Of a DNA stretch of 42,705 nt, positions 14,325-22,295 are shown piece by piece. The DNA lies in contig DITS01000052.1 of assembly GCA_002422205.1 (NCBI GenBank), forward strand, positions 1-42,705, read 5' to 3'. The notes under the pieces were generated by a model. That model had not been told where the DNA came from. It did not search any database and saw only the letters and a program-made list of their open reading frames with translations. Numbering within the stretch: the stretch's first letter is position 1; each line of letters begins with the position of its first letter. The translations under genes and the position numbers were made by a program. The DNA is from Alphaproteobacteria bacterium UBA6178. Its GTDB lineage: Bacteria > Pseudomonadota > Alphaproteobacteria > Rickettsiales > UBA3002.

Positions 14325-17300
14325 ATGCGTCATTTCATTTACACACTGACCATTTTATGCAGCGTCTCATGGGCCATGGCGGGCTATGCGGCCACTCAGG
14401 CCGGTGTGGTCGGGGCCGCTAACCCCGATGTCACCGCCACCGGCCAAGACGGTGCCGTGCGCACGCTCGCAGTGGGTGACAGTATCTATGTCAATGACCG
14501 CGTCGAAACCACCGCCGGTGGCTCCGCACAACTCATGTTTCTCGATAAATCCGCCCTCACCATCAGCCCCAATTCCAGCGTGATTATCGACGAATTCGTC
14601 TTCAATCCCGCCACCGCTGACGGCTCCATGAGCGTGGAGAGCGCCAAAGGCGCATTCCGCTTCATCGGCGGCGCGCTGACCAAGAAAAAGCCCATCCATA
14701 TCAAAACACCCGTCTCCACCATCGGGATACGCGGCGGCATTGTCGATACCTTCATCGCCGACGGTGGCAAAACCGATGCGGTCTTCATCTATGGTAAAGA
14801 AATGACCATGGAAAACCAAAATGGCGAATCCGTTTCCACCTCCGAATTAGGCACCGGCCTCAGTCTCGCCGACGCCAACGGACGCCCCGCCATTCTACCC
14901 GCAGCAGAGGTACAAAACCTGATGCAGAATTCACCGATCAGTAGCGCCACCAGCGCCGCCCCCAAAAGCGATAGCAGCGTCGGTGACCGCATCAACCTCA
15001 ACACCAAAAACAACAATAGCAGCGGCGGCGGCAACACCGATTCCAACAGCAGCACCGGCCCGCAAGGCAACAATAACAGCAGCGGCACCGACACCAACGA
15101 CACCGCGCAACAATCCGTGCGCAACGATGTCAATAATTTCGTCGAATCCGGCGGCCAATCCGGCACCTTCGACATCACCAATACCAAATTGCAGGATGAC
15201 ACCCGCATCACCAAAACCAACGACAAAACCACCACCGACGTTACCGACACGACCGATGTCACCGATGACAATACCGACATCACGGACATCACCGACGACA
15301 ACACCGATATCACCGACGACAACAAGGATATAACGGATGACATCACCGACAATTCCGGCGGCGGCGATGGGGGTGGCGTAATCAACCAGAACCCTACCGG
15401 TTCAAACATTGCTAACCCCATCATCAGCAATGAATATGGTGATGGCACAATCATTTCTCGTCTAAGCTGCAATAGCACAAGCTGTCTTATTCCATCCACT
15501 ACACTTATTTCAGGTGTGACGGACGCAGACGGAAATGCGCTCAGTATAGACCCTGCCAGCATAACAATCGTGTCAGCAACAGGCGATGCCAATATAACGG
15601 ACGCACAATTTACATCGGCAGTTGGCGGTGGCCATTTCCAGATATCCAAAGACCTGCGCCCCGGTGAAGAAGCAACTTTCACGCTGCAATACAAAGTAAT
15701 CGATGGTCAAGGCGGCGAATTACTGCGCACCATGGATGTGACGATTACCGGTCAGGATTTCTTTGGAAACACCACGCAGTGGAGCACAGCGCTACCTGAA
15801 CTGAGCCAGACCGGACACAGCCATGCGACACATCGTGGCCGCTACTCGCACCGCGAGACCAGCGGCAGCAGCTGGGATGCTGGCAAACTATTAGCTTTCG
15901 AGGGTAACAGCTCAGACGAAGAACGCTATCAAGATCAGATGGTCTTTCATGCCGAAGCAACCCATGGCAGTTCCTATTCACCCACACCAGCTGAAGAAAA
16001 TATTTTCATCGGCTATTTAAAACCACTCACTACCGTAGGCAGATCACAATGGACGGATGCAAGCCTTCAATACATTGAAGATGTTGACGGCAGGGTGGAC
16101 ATGTTTGGCTTCAACGCCGTTGGCTATCTCACCCCTGAGGGCAGCTTCTCTTACTATGACATGTCATGGATGGAAGGAAGTGATCCCCAACGATTACGCG
16201 CTTTTCTGGTCAACTCGCCAATCTTCTCGGCCACCGACCTCGCTGCCGCCCGTGTTGAATATGACACGATGATTGCGAACACGTTATCAAGCACCCATGC
16301 CTATAATAACATTGTCGAATACGACTTCCTGCCCGATCTGGATGGAGGCAGCACCGGTATGCATTGGACAATTGACTATAACCTCGCTAGTGGGCTAGCA
16401 TCGGATTATTCAATTGCAACCTCCAACGATAATGGCATGTTCATCGACTGGAATAACAAAAAATTCCTCGGTGGCTATGTCAACTTTATGGGTGATAATA
16501 CCGGAGGCTATGGTAGCACCCCTGTCATGCGCACTGTTTTTGGCAAAGTCAATGTAGCAAACGATGCCATCACCAGCTTCTCCCCTACCAGCATGATGGG
16601 GCAGGCGCTACTCGGAACCTATTATGGAATAGATCAGGGTATCGATTTCGGTGATTCAGGTCGCACCCATACCGATCTGGCAGGTGCTACCGCAGAGATT
16701 GCCTCATCTGGAAATGTTAGCAGCCCGATTGAAGCGCTGCATCTTCACAATACTAGCGGACAGCATCTGAATCAGTCATTGGTCATCGGTGATGGCGCCA
16801 ACAACCTAACCTCAACGCCACTCACCGCCCAGAATTATAATGGATTTTCTGCGGGCCTCATCATTGACAACAACAACAATGTATCGCGGATAAAATCCAA
16901 TAACGTCACAGTTAACATAACGGCAGATGGCAGTGTGACGGCAAGCGTACCTTATGTGGAATTAGATGATACTGGCGCATTTAATAATTCAAATGGCGTA
17001 CGTACAGTTCACTTTGGCACAGCCGGTCACCACAATGCCGCACTCAAAAATGACCTGTATGCCGCTGAAATTGCAAATGCGGTCGTTGTGCCCAGCACCG
17101 GAGCCAGAGGTGTCATCATGTCCATGAACGATGCGGTCACGGATCAAGCCAATCTGGTCTGTGGCAGCTGCGAATTCGCCCATTGGGGTGTCTGGCAGGT
17201 CGATCATATCAACGGCTCAATGCCTGAACAAAAAACCGCCATCGTCCCTTATGTGGCGGGCGTACAAACATCTTACACTTCAGGGACAAACCCGGGGCAG

Positions 17301-17744
17301 TGGAACTTTGATGGCCCGGGATTAGATGATGATGGCCCCGGCTTACTTGGTACGGTTGAATATAGCGGCGATATGGCAGGCAATGTAAATAATGGCACCA
17401 CCATTTATAATGCCACCGGCCAATTTGACGCCCAAATCGATTTGACTGCCCGTCAGCTAAAAGGCTTTGTCGCCGACTTTGATGGCATGCAATTCGGTTT
17501 TAATGCCACCGGTGGTACTTATAATGGCATGACCGTAAGCAGCGGCGGCCCTGTTGGATTGACAGGGACTAACACATTCAATACCACCATCTCCGGCACA
17601 ACCAACCCAAGTGATTACACCGGTAGCATAGGCGGCGGTCTTTTTGGGCCTGCCGCTGAGGAAGTGGGTGGCTATTTTATAGTGAATGAAACCAATGGAA
17701 TGTCTCGTGACGCCGGCGGCATCTATCTCGGCACTCGCCCCTAG
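14325..17744 (+). CDS. Large secreted FecR-domain protein with cadherin-like and TbpB-type barrel regions
   Basis: An 1139-residue exported protein. Signal peptide 1-22 (cleavage after AGYA; the Cys at 12 does not fit a lipobox). FecR domain about 25-170 (AVGDSIYVNDRVETTAGGSA, KKPIHIKTPVSTIGIRGG). Asn/Ser/Thr-rich linker about 200-290, then Asp/Thr-rich DITDDNTDITDD repeats to about 345. A cadherin-like domain spans about 355-475 (SGVTDADGNALSID, FTLQYKVIDGQGG). A long unassigned region follows, with CGSCEFAHWGVW near residue 945. The C-terminus (about 1010-1139) has the TbpB-type barrel signature GGGLFGPAAEEVGGYF. Such C-terminal barrels are what Slam/type XI exporters recognise, and a Slam-like gene lies at 20385. 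Surface or released adhesin-like function is inferred. Confidence 0.82.
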   Translation: MRHFIYTLTILCSVSWAMAGYAATQAGVVGAANPDVTATGQDGAVRTLAVGDSIYVNDRVETTAGGSAQLMFLDKSALTISPNSSVIIDEFVFNPATADGSMSVESAKGAFRFIGGALTKKKPIHIKTPVSTIGIRGGIVDTFIADGGKTDAVFIYGKEMTMENQNGESVSTSELGTGLSLADANGRPAILPAAEVQNLMQNSPISSATSAAPKSDSSVGDRINLNTKNNNSSGGGNTDSNSSTGPQGNNNSSGTDTNDTAQQSVRNDVNNFVESGGQSGTFDITNTKLQDDTRITKTNDKTTTDVTDTTDVTDDNTDITDITDDNTDITDDNKDITDDITDNSGGGDGGGVINQNPTGSNIANPIISNEYGDGTIISRLSCNSTSCLIPSTTLISGVTDADGNALSIDPASITIVSATGDANITDAQFTSAVGGGHFQISKDLRPGEEATFTLQYKVIDGQGGELLRTMDVTITGQDFFGNTTQWSTALPELSQTGHSHATHRGRYSHRETSGSSWDAGKLLAFEGNSSDEERYQDQMVFHAEATHGSSYSPTPAEENIFIGYLKPLTTVGRSQWTDASLQYIEDVDGRVDMFGFNAVGYLTPEGSFSYYDMSWMEGSDPQRLRAFLVNSPIFSATDLAAARVEYDTMIANTLSSTHAYNNIVEYDFLPDLDGGSTGMHWTIDYNLASGLASDYSIATSNDNGMFIDWNNKKFLGGYVNFMGDNTGGYGSTPVMRTVFGKVNVANDAITSFSPTSMMGQALLGTYYGIDQGIDFGDSGRTHTDLAGATAEIASSGNVSSPIEALHLHNTSGQHLNQSLVIGDGANNLTSTPLTAQNYNGFSAGLIIDNNNNVSRIKSNNVTVNITADGSVTASVPYVELDDTGAFNNSNGVRTVHFGTAGHHNAALKNDLYAAEIANAVVVPSTGARGVIMSMNDAVTDQANLVCGSCEFAHWGVWQVDHINGSMPEQKTAIVPYVAGVQTSYTSGTNPGQWNFDGPGLDDDGPGLLGTVEYSGDMAGNVNNGTTIYNATGQFDAQIDLTARQLKGFVADFDGMQFGFNATGGTYNGMTVSSGGPVGLTGTNTFNTTISGTTNPSDYTGSIGGGLFGPAAEEVGGYFIVNETNGMSRDAGGIYLGTRP

Positions 17745-17799
17745 CATTTATCCTTCCCTTCCTACCTGCATGCTTTCACCCTACAATTCCTACCACACC

Positions 17800-17975
17800 C
17801 ACGTCATACTGGCGCTCGACGCCAGTATCTCTAACCGCATCCCCTCTGTCTACTGGTGCTCGACACCAGTATCTCCCACCACACATCATCTCCACCGCAA
17901 AAGATACTGGCGTCAAGCCCCAGTATGACACTAATTTATTTGATTCCGTCATTCCTGCGAAAGCAGGAATCTTAA
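17800..17975. repeat. Cluster of four palindromic repeats after the FecR gene
   Basis: Hairpins in order: ATACTGGCG/CGCCAGTAT (17806-17828), TACTGGTG/CACCAGTA (17851-17871), an inverted relative with ATACTGG and CCAGTAT (about 17904-17927), and ATTCCTGC-GAAA-GCAGGAAT within CGTCATTCC... (17947-17972). Three are diverged copies of one family and the fourth belongs to another family that also occurs at 25561 and 36832. It separates the convergent FecR and cyclase genes. No T-tract terminator was seen. Confidence 0.8.
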
Positions 17976-17990
17976 ACCCCTCCCCCGCCA

Positions 17991-18025
17991 ACCTATAACC
18001 TATAACCTATAACCTAAAACCTCCC
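17991..18025. repeat. Heptamer tandem array, five units
   Basis: ACCTATA three times, then ACCTAAA and ACCTCCC, with an exact 7-bp period. The array ends 2 bp beyond the cyclase stop codon, so it forms the start of that gene's 3' flank. Confidence 0.85.
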
Positions 18026-18027
18026 CC

Positions 18028-20259
18028 TCACTTACTCTCCGCCGCAAACACCCCATCCCAATCCGCAGGTGGCAGCGTAATCCGAAAGCGCTTAATCCGC
18101 TCCGCATATAAATCAAACAGCACTTCCAGCGATGCCATCGGTACTTTGCCACATTGCGTGCGCGCCAGCGCCATAAAATTCACCGCCTCATCCCATTGCT
18201 GCGCGCGATACGAATGCAACGCCTTATCCCACAGCTCGCACAGCTTGCCAAACTCGCCATTATCGCGCAGCGCCTCGCCGCCCAGCAGCGCATAAATCGT
18301 CACCGCCTGTGTTTTGCCCTTCACTTTAATCAAATCCAGCTCCAGCGTCGCCAGTTGCGGCACCTGCGCCTGCGTGTTCTGGCCAATCACAATCCCCACG
18401 CCATAGGTTTTGCTCTGCCCTTCCAGCCGCGACGCTAAATTCACCTCATCGCCCAGCACCGAATAATCAAACCGCTGGCGTGAGCCCATATTGCCCACGC
18501 AGATCATCCCGCTATTCAGCCCCACGCCAATCGCCACCGGCTGAAAAGGCAATCCGGCCTCGTCAGCAGCTTTTTGGCGGCTTTCATTGAATGCGTGCAG
18601 CGCGTCAAACATCGCCAATGCCGCTTCGCATGCTTCCCGCGCATGGTCGCGCACCTCCAGCGGCGCATTCCAAAACGCCATAATGCAATCGCCCATATAT
18701 TTATCAATCGTGCCCTTGCGCGCTAAAATCACATCGCTCATCGGGGTCAGAAAATCATTGATAAACTGTGTCAGCCCATGCGCGTCATACTGCTCCGAAA
18801 TGGTCGTAAAACCCCGAATATCGCAAAATAACACGGTCAAATCCCGCATTTCACCACCTAAAACCAGTTTTTCAGGATTTTTTGCCAACTCTTCTACCAA
18901 AGCAGGCGACATATACTGCGCAAATGCCCCCCGAACCTGCTTGCGCTCCGCTTCCGATAGCATATAACGCCGCAAAGATTCGGTTAAATAGAGCAGCAAT
19001 ATGACAATCCCCGGCCCCACCGGATCGATCAGATAACCATAGGCCTGAAACATCATCACCGAAAACCACAACGCCGCGCCTTGCGCCACTACCATAAATA
19101 ATGCGCCCCACACCGCCGTCAGCCGCGACATCATCAGCATCAGCAGCAGCCCCACTACCACCATCAGCACCATCTCGGCATATAATATCCAGTCAGGCCG
19201 CATCAGATAATGTCCGCTTAAAATCTGCTCCAGCGCCTGCACATGCAATTCCACACCCGGCAGCGATGGATTAAGTGGTGTCGCCCGTAAATCCAGCAGA
19301 CCGGGTGCCGACGTTCCGACAATAACTATTTTACCTTCTAGATTTGTTAGATCAGCCTCAGAATTCAACAGTTCAGATGCGGAGATATACCGATCCCGTG
19401 TGTAGGGCGTAAAATGAATAAGTAAATTCCCATTAGCATCGGTAGGAATTTCAAATTTCCCATTGCGAATATGCGTAATACCAGAGGCCGAACCATAACT
19501 CTCCTCGCCACTCGCCCCCGCCATCTTAATAATGTAATTCGACGCGCCTTGCGCCACTCGCAACATTTCCATCGACAGCGAAAAATAGATGTCATCATTC
19601 AGCGCCAGCGCCAGCGGCACACTACGCAGCATGCCATCGCGCGACGGCGTGCTGTTAAAAAACCCGCTCGCCGATGCCGCCGCTTCCAACTCCGGCAAAT
19701 TCAGCGTGGCACCACTAAAAGACAATAAATAGTCACGCGGATGACTCCCCTCCATCCCCGCAAACGACATGCCGAAGCGCCGTTTGGGTGCCGCGCCCTG
19801 TGCCTCATGCGTCATCACAAATCCGGTCACCGCCCACACAGCCTCCAGCGCCTGCGCAAACAGCGTTTCATGGTCAGGCAGCGCCGCCAGCTTCTGTTTC
19901 GTCACCTCGTCAATCGGCCAATGCGGTGTAATCGCCGCCGGTGACGTCCGGTCCGGCTCGGCAAATACCACGTCAAACCCGATCACCGCCACACCCGCAT
20001 CACTCAATCGCTGCACCAGTTGCGCCATCACCGTGCGCGGCCATGGCCATTGCCCCAGCTTGGCCAGACTGGCCTCATCAATATCTAAAATCCGCACGCC
20101 CATATCGACATATTCACGGGGAAACTGCCGTTGATACGCATCAAACACTTGATATTGCAGCTGCTCGATCAGCGGGTATTGCTGCGCTTTCACCAAAGCT
20201 GCCAGCCCCAGCACGGCCAGCGAAACACAAAGGGGCAACCATCGGGCAAATCGTTTCAT
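18028..20259 (-). CDS. CHASE2-sensor class III adenylate/guanylate cyclase
   Basis: A 743-residue membrane enzyme. An N-terminal TM (about 8-24) is followed by a periplasmic CHASE2 sensor (about 30-340: VRILDIDEASLAKLGQWPWP, GFDVVFAEPDR) and three TM helices (about 358-435). The class III cyclase domain (about 490-680) has metal Asp500 (FCDIRGFT), Asp544 (KYMGDCIMAF), Lys540 at the purine-specifying site and VNLASRLEG with the catalytic Asn/Arg. The second specificity position is Ser in YSVLGDEVN, where class IIIb adenylate cyclases usually have Thr. This fits cAMP production but does not prove it. A C-terminal helical region of about 60 residues follows. It is divergent from the Slam-like gene. 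From memory, CHASE2 cyclases are often found beside FecR-domain proteins. Confidence 0.92.
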   Translation of the reverse strand: MKRFARWLPLCVSLAVLGLAALVKAQQYPLIEQLQYQVFDAYQRQFPREYVDMGVRILDIDEASLAKLGQWPWPRTVMAQLVQRLSDAGVAVIGFDVVFAEPDRTSPAAITPHWPIDEVTKQKLAALPDHETLFAQALEAVWAVTGFVMTHEAQGAAPKRRFGMSFAGMEGSHPRDYLLSFSGATLNLPELEAAASASGFFNSTPSRDGMLRSVPLALALNDDIYFSLSMEMLRVAQGASNYIIKMAGASGEESYGSASGITHIRNGKFEIPTDANGNLLIHFTPYTRDRYISASELLNSEADLTNLEGKIVIVGTSAPGLLDLRATPLNPSLPGVELHVQALEQILSGHYLMRPDWILYAEMVLMVVVGLLLMLMMSRLTAVWGALFMVVAQGAALWFSVMMFQAYGYLIDPVGPGIVILLLYLTESLRRYMLSEAERKQVRGAFAQYMSPALVEELAKNPEKLVLGGEMRDLTVLFCDIRGFTTISEQYDAHGLTQFINDFLTPMSDVILARKGTIDKYMGDCIMAFWNAPLEVRDHAREACEAALAMFDALHAFNESRQKAADEAGLPFQPVAIGVGLNSGMICVGNMGSRQRFDYSVLGDEVNLASRLEGQSKTYGVGIVIGQNTQAQVPQLATLELDLIKVKGKTQAVTIYALLGGEALRDNGEFGKLCELWDKALHSYRAQQWDEAVNFMALARTQCGKVPMASLEVLFDLYAERIKRFRITLPPADWDGVFAAESK

Positions 20260-20384
20260 CCCCCCATGCTACTGCGTTATCCACAACTTACAGCCAAAAA
20301 ATTGGTTTTATTCACGGTTTTTTAAACTTTGCCGGTTAATCTGTGACTTAAGAGCGAACCATCGCCAACCAAAAGAAAGCGCGT

Positions 20385-21860
20385 ATGCACAGAAAAGCCC
20401 TATCAAAAACAGTCTTGCTCAGCACCAGCTGTATACTGGCGCTGAGCCTGTCTTTTGCGGCGCGTGCACAGGAAGACAGCGTACTGCAAGACAATGCCGC
20501 GCAAGAATTACTCAACCGCACCGCCGACGACGCCATCGTCAATCAGCTCAAACAGAGAGCCACACAGGAAGACGCCCCGCTCGATACCGAACAAGCCGCC
20601 AACAGCATCGACAGTAATGTATTAGAGCAACTACCGTCCGAACAAAAACTCCTCCGCTTGCGCGAGCAAATCGCTGCCAACCCCAATAATCTGGATAATT
20701 ATTTTGCCTTTGCCCAAACCGCCGCCGCGCTGGGCCAGCTGGAATCAGCCGTAACAAGCTACGAAACTATGCTCAGCAAAGACCCGACACTCGACCGCGT
20801 CCGGCTCGATCTCGGCGCCACCTATTTGCGTATGGGCAATCTGCAGGCAGCGCAAACCGAGTTACAAACCGTGCTCGATCGCGACCCGCCCGAGCAGGTA
20901 CGCAACAATATCAATAGCATCTTATCGCAAATCGACGGCGAGTTGCGCGAGCATTTCATCGGCGGCAGCGTTAGCACCGGCCTCAATCTCGATTCAAACG
21001 GCAACTCGGCTGCCAGTGCCGATAAGATTCTGATTTTCGATACCGAAATCCCCTTGCGCCCCGATCAGCAGGAACAACAGGATTTACAATTCTTCGCCTC
21101 CGCCAGCCTCTATCATAACTACACCCCGCTTTGGGCCAAAACTGATAGCCTCACCACCAGTTGGAAAAGCCTCGCCGCTTATTACCAAACCGAACAATCC
21201 TCACTCGAGTCACTCGACCTGAAGGTTTTGTCATTTAAAACCGGCCCCGAATTTCGTCTCAACGAATCCGGCCTCAAACTCAGCCCCTCAATTGGCTATA
21301 ACCATATCACCCTCGATGGCCATACCTATTTGCGCAATGGCTTGGTCGAATTAAACGCGGAATATCCGATCAACCAAAGCGTGCAAATCTATGGTGGCAC
21401 CAAACGTGAAAAGCGTGATTTTGTGAATGCACCAAACGTTAATACCTATACCGACCGCACCGGCGATGCTACTCAGTTTGATCTAGGCACAAGATGGATC
21501 GTTACAGATGCCGATTTTCTCGATTTTCAGCTCACCCACCGCCGCGAAGAAACGCGCCGAGAATATTATGATAACGAACAGCTTGGCGGCTCTGTTTCGT
21601 ATACGAAACTATTTCCATACGACATCTTCAGCCAGGCACGTCTTGGCTATCGCGATACACGCTATGACGGCTCCGACTTCCTCATCAGCAGCAAAACCCG
21701 CCATGACAAGGAAAAAACTGCCGCGCTCACCATTGGTAAAAAGATTAATGATACCGTCAGTGCAACAATTGGATATCAATATCGCGACGTCGATTCGAAC
21801 ATCCTGAATTACGATTATGACAATCACCGCTTTAGTGCATCACTTTCTGCACGCTTCTAG
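20385..21860 (+). CDS. Slam-like outer-membrane exporter (TPR plus DUF560-type barrel, type XI secretion)
   Basis: A 491-residue protein with a signal peptide (cleavage after AARAQ, about residue 28) and a periplasmic TPR region at about 85-190 (LDNYFAFAQTAAALGQLESA, RLDLGATYLRMGNLQAAQ). A beta-barrel of about 300 residues made of alternating strands follows and ends in Phe (HRFSASLSARF), as outer-membrane barrels do. Periplasmic TPR followed by a barrel is the Slam/DUF560 layout; these proteins move TbpB-barrel cargo to the cell surface or outside. The nearby FecR protein ends in such a barrel. The family call rests on architecture, not on a search; a generic TPR-porin fusion is the alternative. 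Its promoter region is shared with the divergent cyclase. Confidence 0.75.
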   Translation: MHRKALSKTVLLSTSCILALSLSFAARAQEDSVLQDNAAQELLNRTADDAIVNQLKQRATQEDAPLDTEQAANSIDSNVLEQLPSEQKLLRLREQIAANPNNLDNYFAFAQTAAALGQLESAVTSYETMLSKDPTLDRVRLDLGATYLRMGNLQAAQTELQTVLDRDPPEQVRNNINSILSQIDGELREHFIGGSVSTGLNLDSNGNSAASADKILIFDTEIPLRPDQQEQQDLQFFASASLYHNYTPLWAKTDSLTTSWKSLAAYYQTEQSSLESLDLKVLSFKTGPEFRLNESGLKLSPSIGYNHITLDGHTYLRNGLVELNAEYPINQSVQIYGGTKREKRDFVNAPNVNTYTDRTGDATQFDLGTRWIVTDADFLDFQLTHRREETRREYYDNEQLGGSVSYTKLFPYDIFSQARLGYRDTRYDGSDFLISSKTRHDKEKTAALTIGKKINDTVSATIGYQYRDVDSNILNYDYDNHRFSASLSARF

Positions 21861-21993
21861 CGTCTTTTCTGCCATTTTTTTGGGACAATTTTCAGCTTAT
21901 CCACACACGCGACAGATGCATATCAGCAAAAAATTTCCACTAAAAATTCATTCTTGAAATGTAATGATCAGATAAAACTACAGAATAGGGCAA

Positions 21994-22242
21994 TTACATT
22001 TCCATGATCTGCAGGGAGCAATCCGTTAACGCGCGGGCCGATGCGGAACGCGGCGCATCATCAAGTATGCCCAACTCGCCAAACATTTCCCCCGCCTTCA
22101 ATATCGCCAATTGGGTTTCGCTATGATCGGATTCAGTCAGATAAATCTCCACCGCCCCCTCTTCAATGATATAAGCAAAATCAGCAGGATACCCCTGAAG
22201 AAAAATCACCTGACCAGCAGAATATGTGACATTACGGCTCAT
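21994..22242 (-). CDS. Short cyclic-nucleotide-binding domain protein
   Basis: An 82-residue protein consisting almost only of a cNMP-binding barrel. Its phosphate-binding cassette GEMFGELGILDDAPRSASARA keeps Glu and Arg. It lacks the long C-helix and any helix-turn-helix, so it is shorter than most family members. No frameshifted extension was noticed, but a truncation cannot be excluded. It starts 53 bp after the HD-GYP stop codon on the same strand and is probably co-transcribed. It is the second HTH-less cNMP-binding protein in the neighbourhood of the cyclase. Confidence 0.75.
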   Translation of the reverse strand: MSRNVTYSAGQVIFLQGYPADFAYIIEEGAVEIYLTESDHSETQLAILKAGEMFGELGILDDAPRSASARALTDCSLQIMEM

Positions 22243-22295
22243 ACAGCCAGTTTACCCGAGCTTCACCGTAATCTCCAACAAAAAAGCCGTACATC

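Noticed and set aside
14325..14400. Lipobox in the FecR protein signal peptide (Cys12)
   Set aside because: The residues before Cys12 are Thr-Ile-Leu, which do not fit the lipobox (Gly, Ala or Ser just before Cys), and a good signal peptidase I site (AGYA) follows. A non-lipidated secreted protein fits better.
14789..15694. 301-codon minus-strand ORF inside the FecR-protein gene
   Set aside because: Its product is a low-complexity run of Ser, Val and Leu, the complement of the Asp/Thr/Asn-rich stalk; the plus strand has a full domain architecture.
20320..20353. CtrA box before the Slam-like gene
   Set aside because: The TTAA pair near 20336 and 20348 is spaced by 8 bp, and the other pair by 10 bp, so neither fits the 7-bp rule.
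18028..21860. Chemotaxis or two-component locus
   Set aside because: No histidine kinase, receiver or methyl-accepting domain is seen; the sensor protein is a CHASE2 cyclase.
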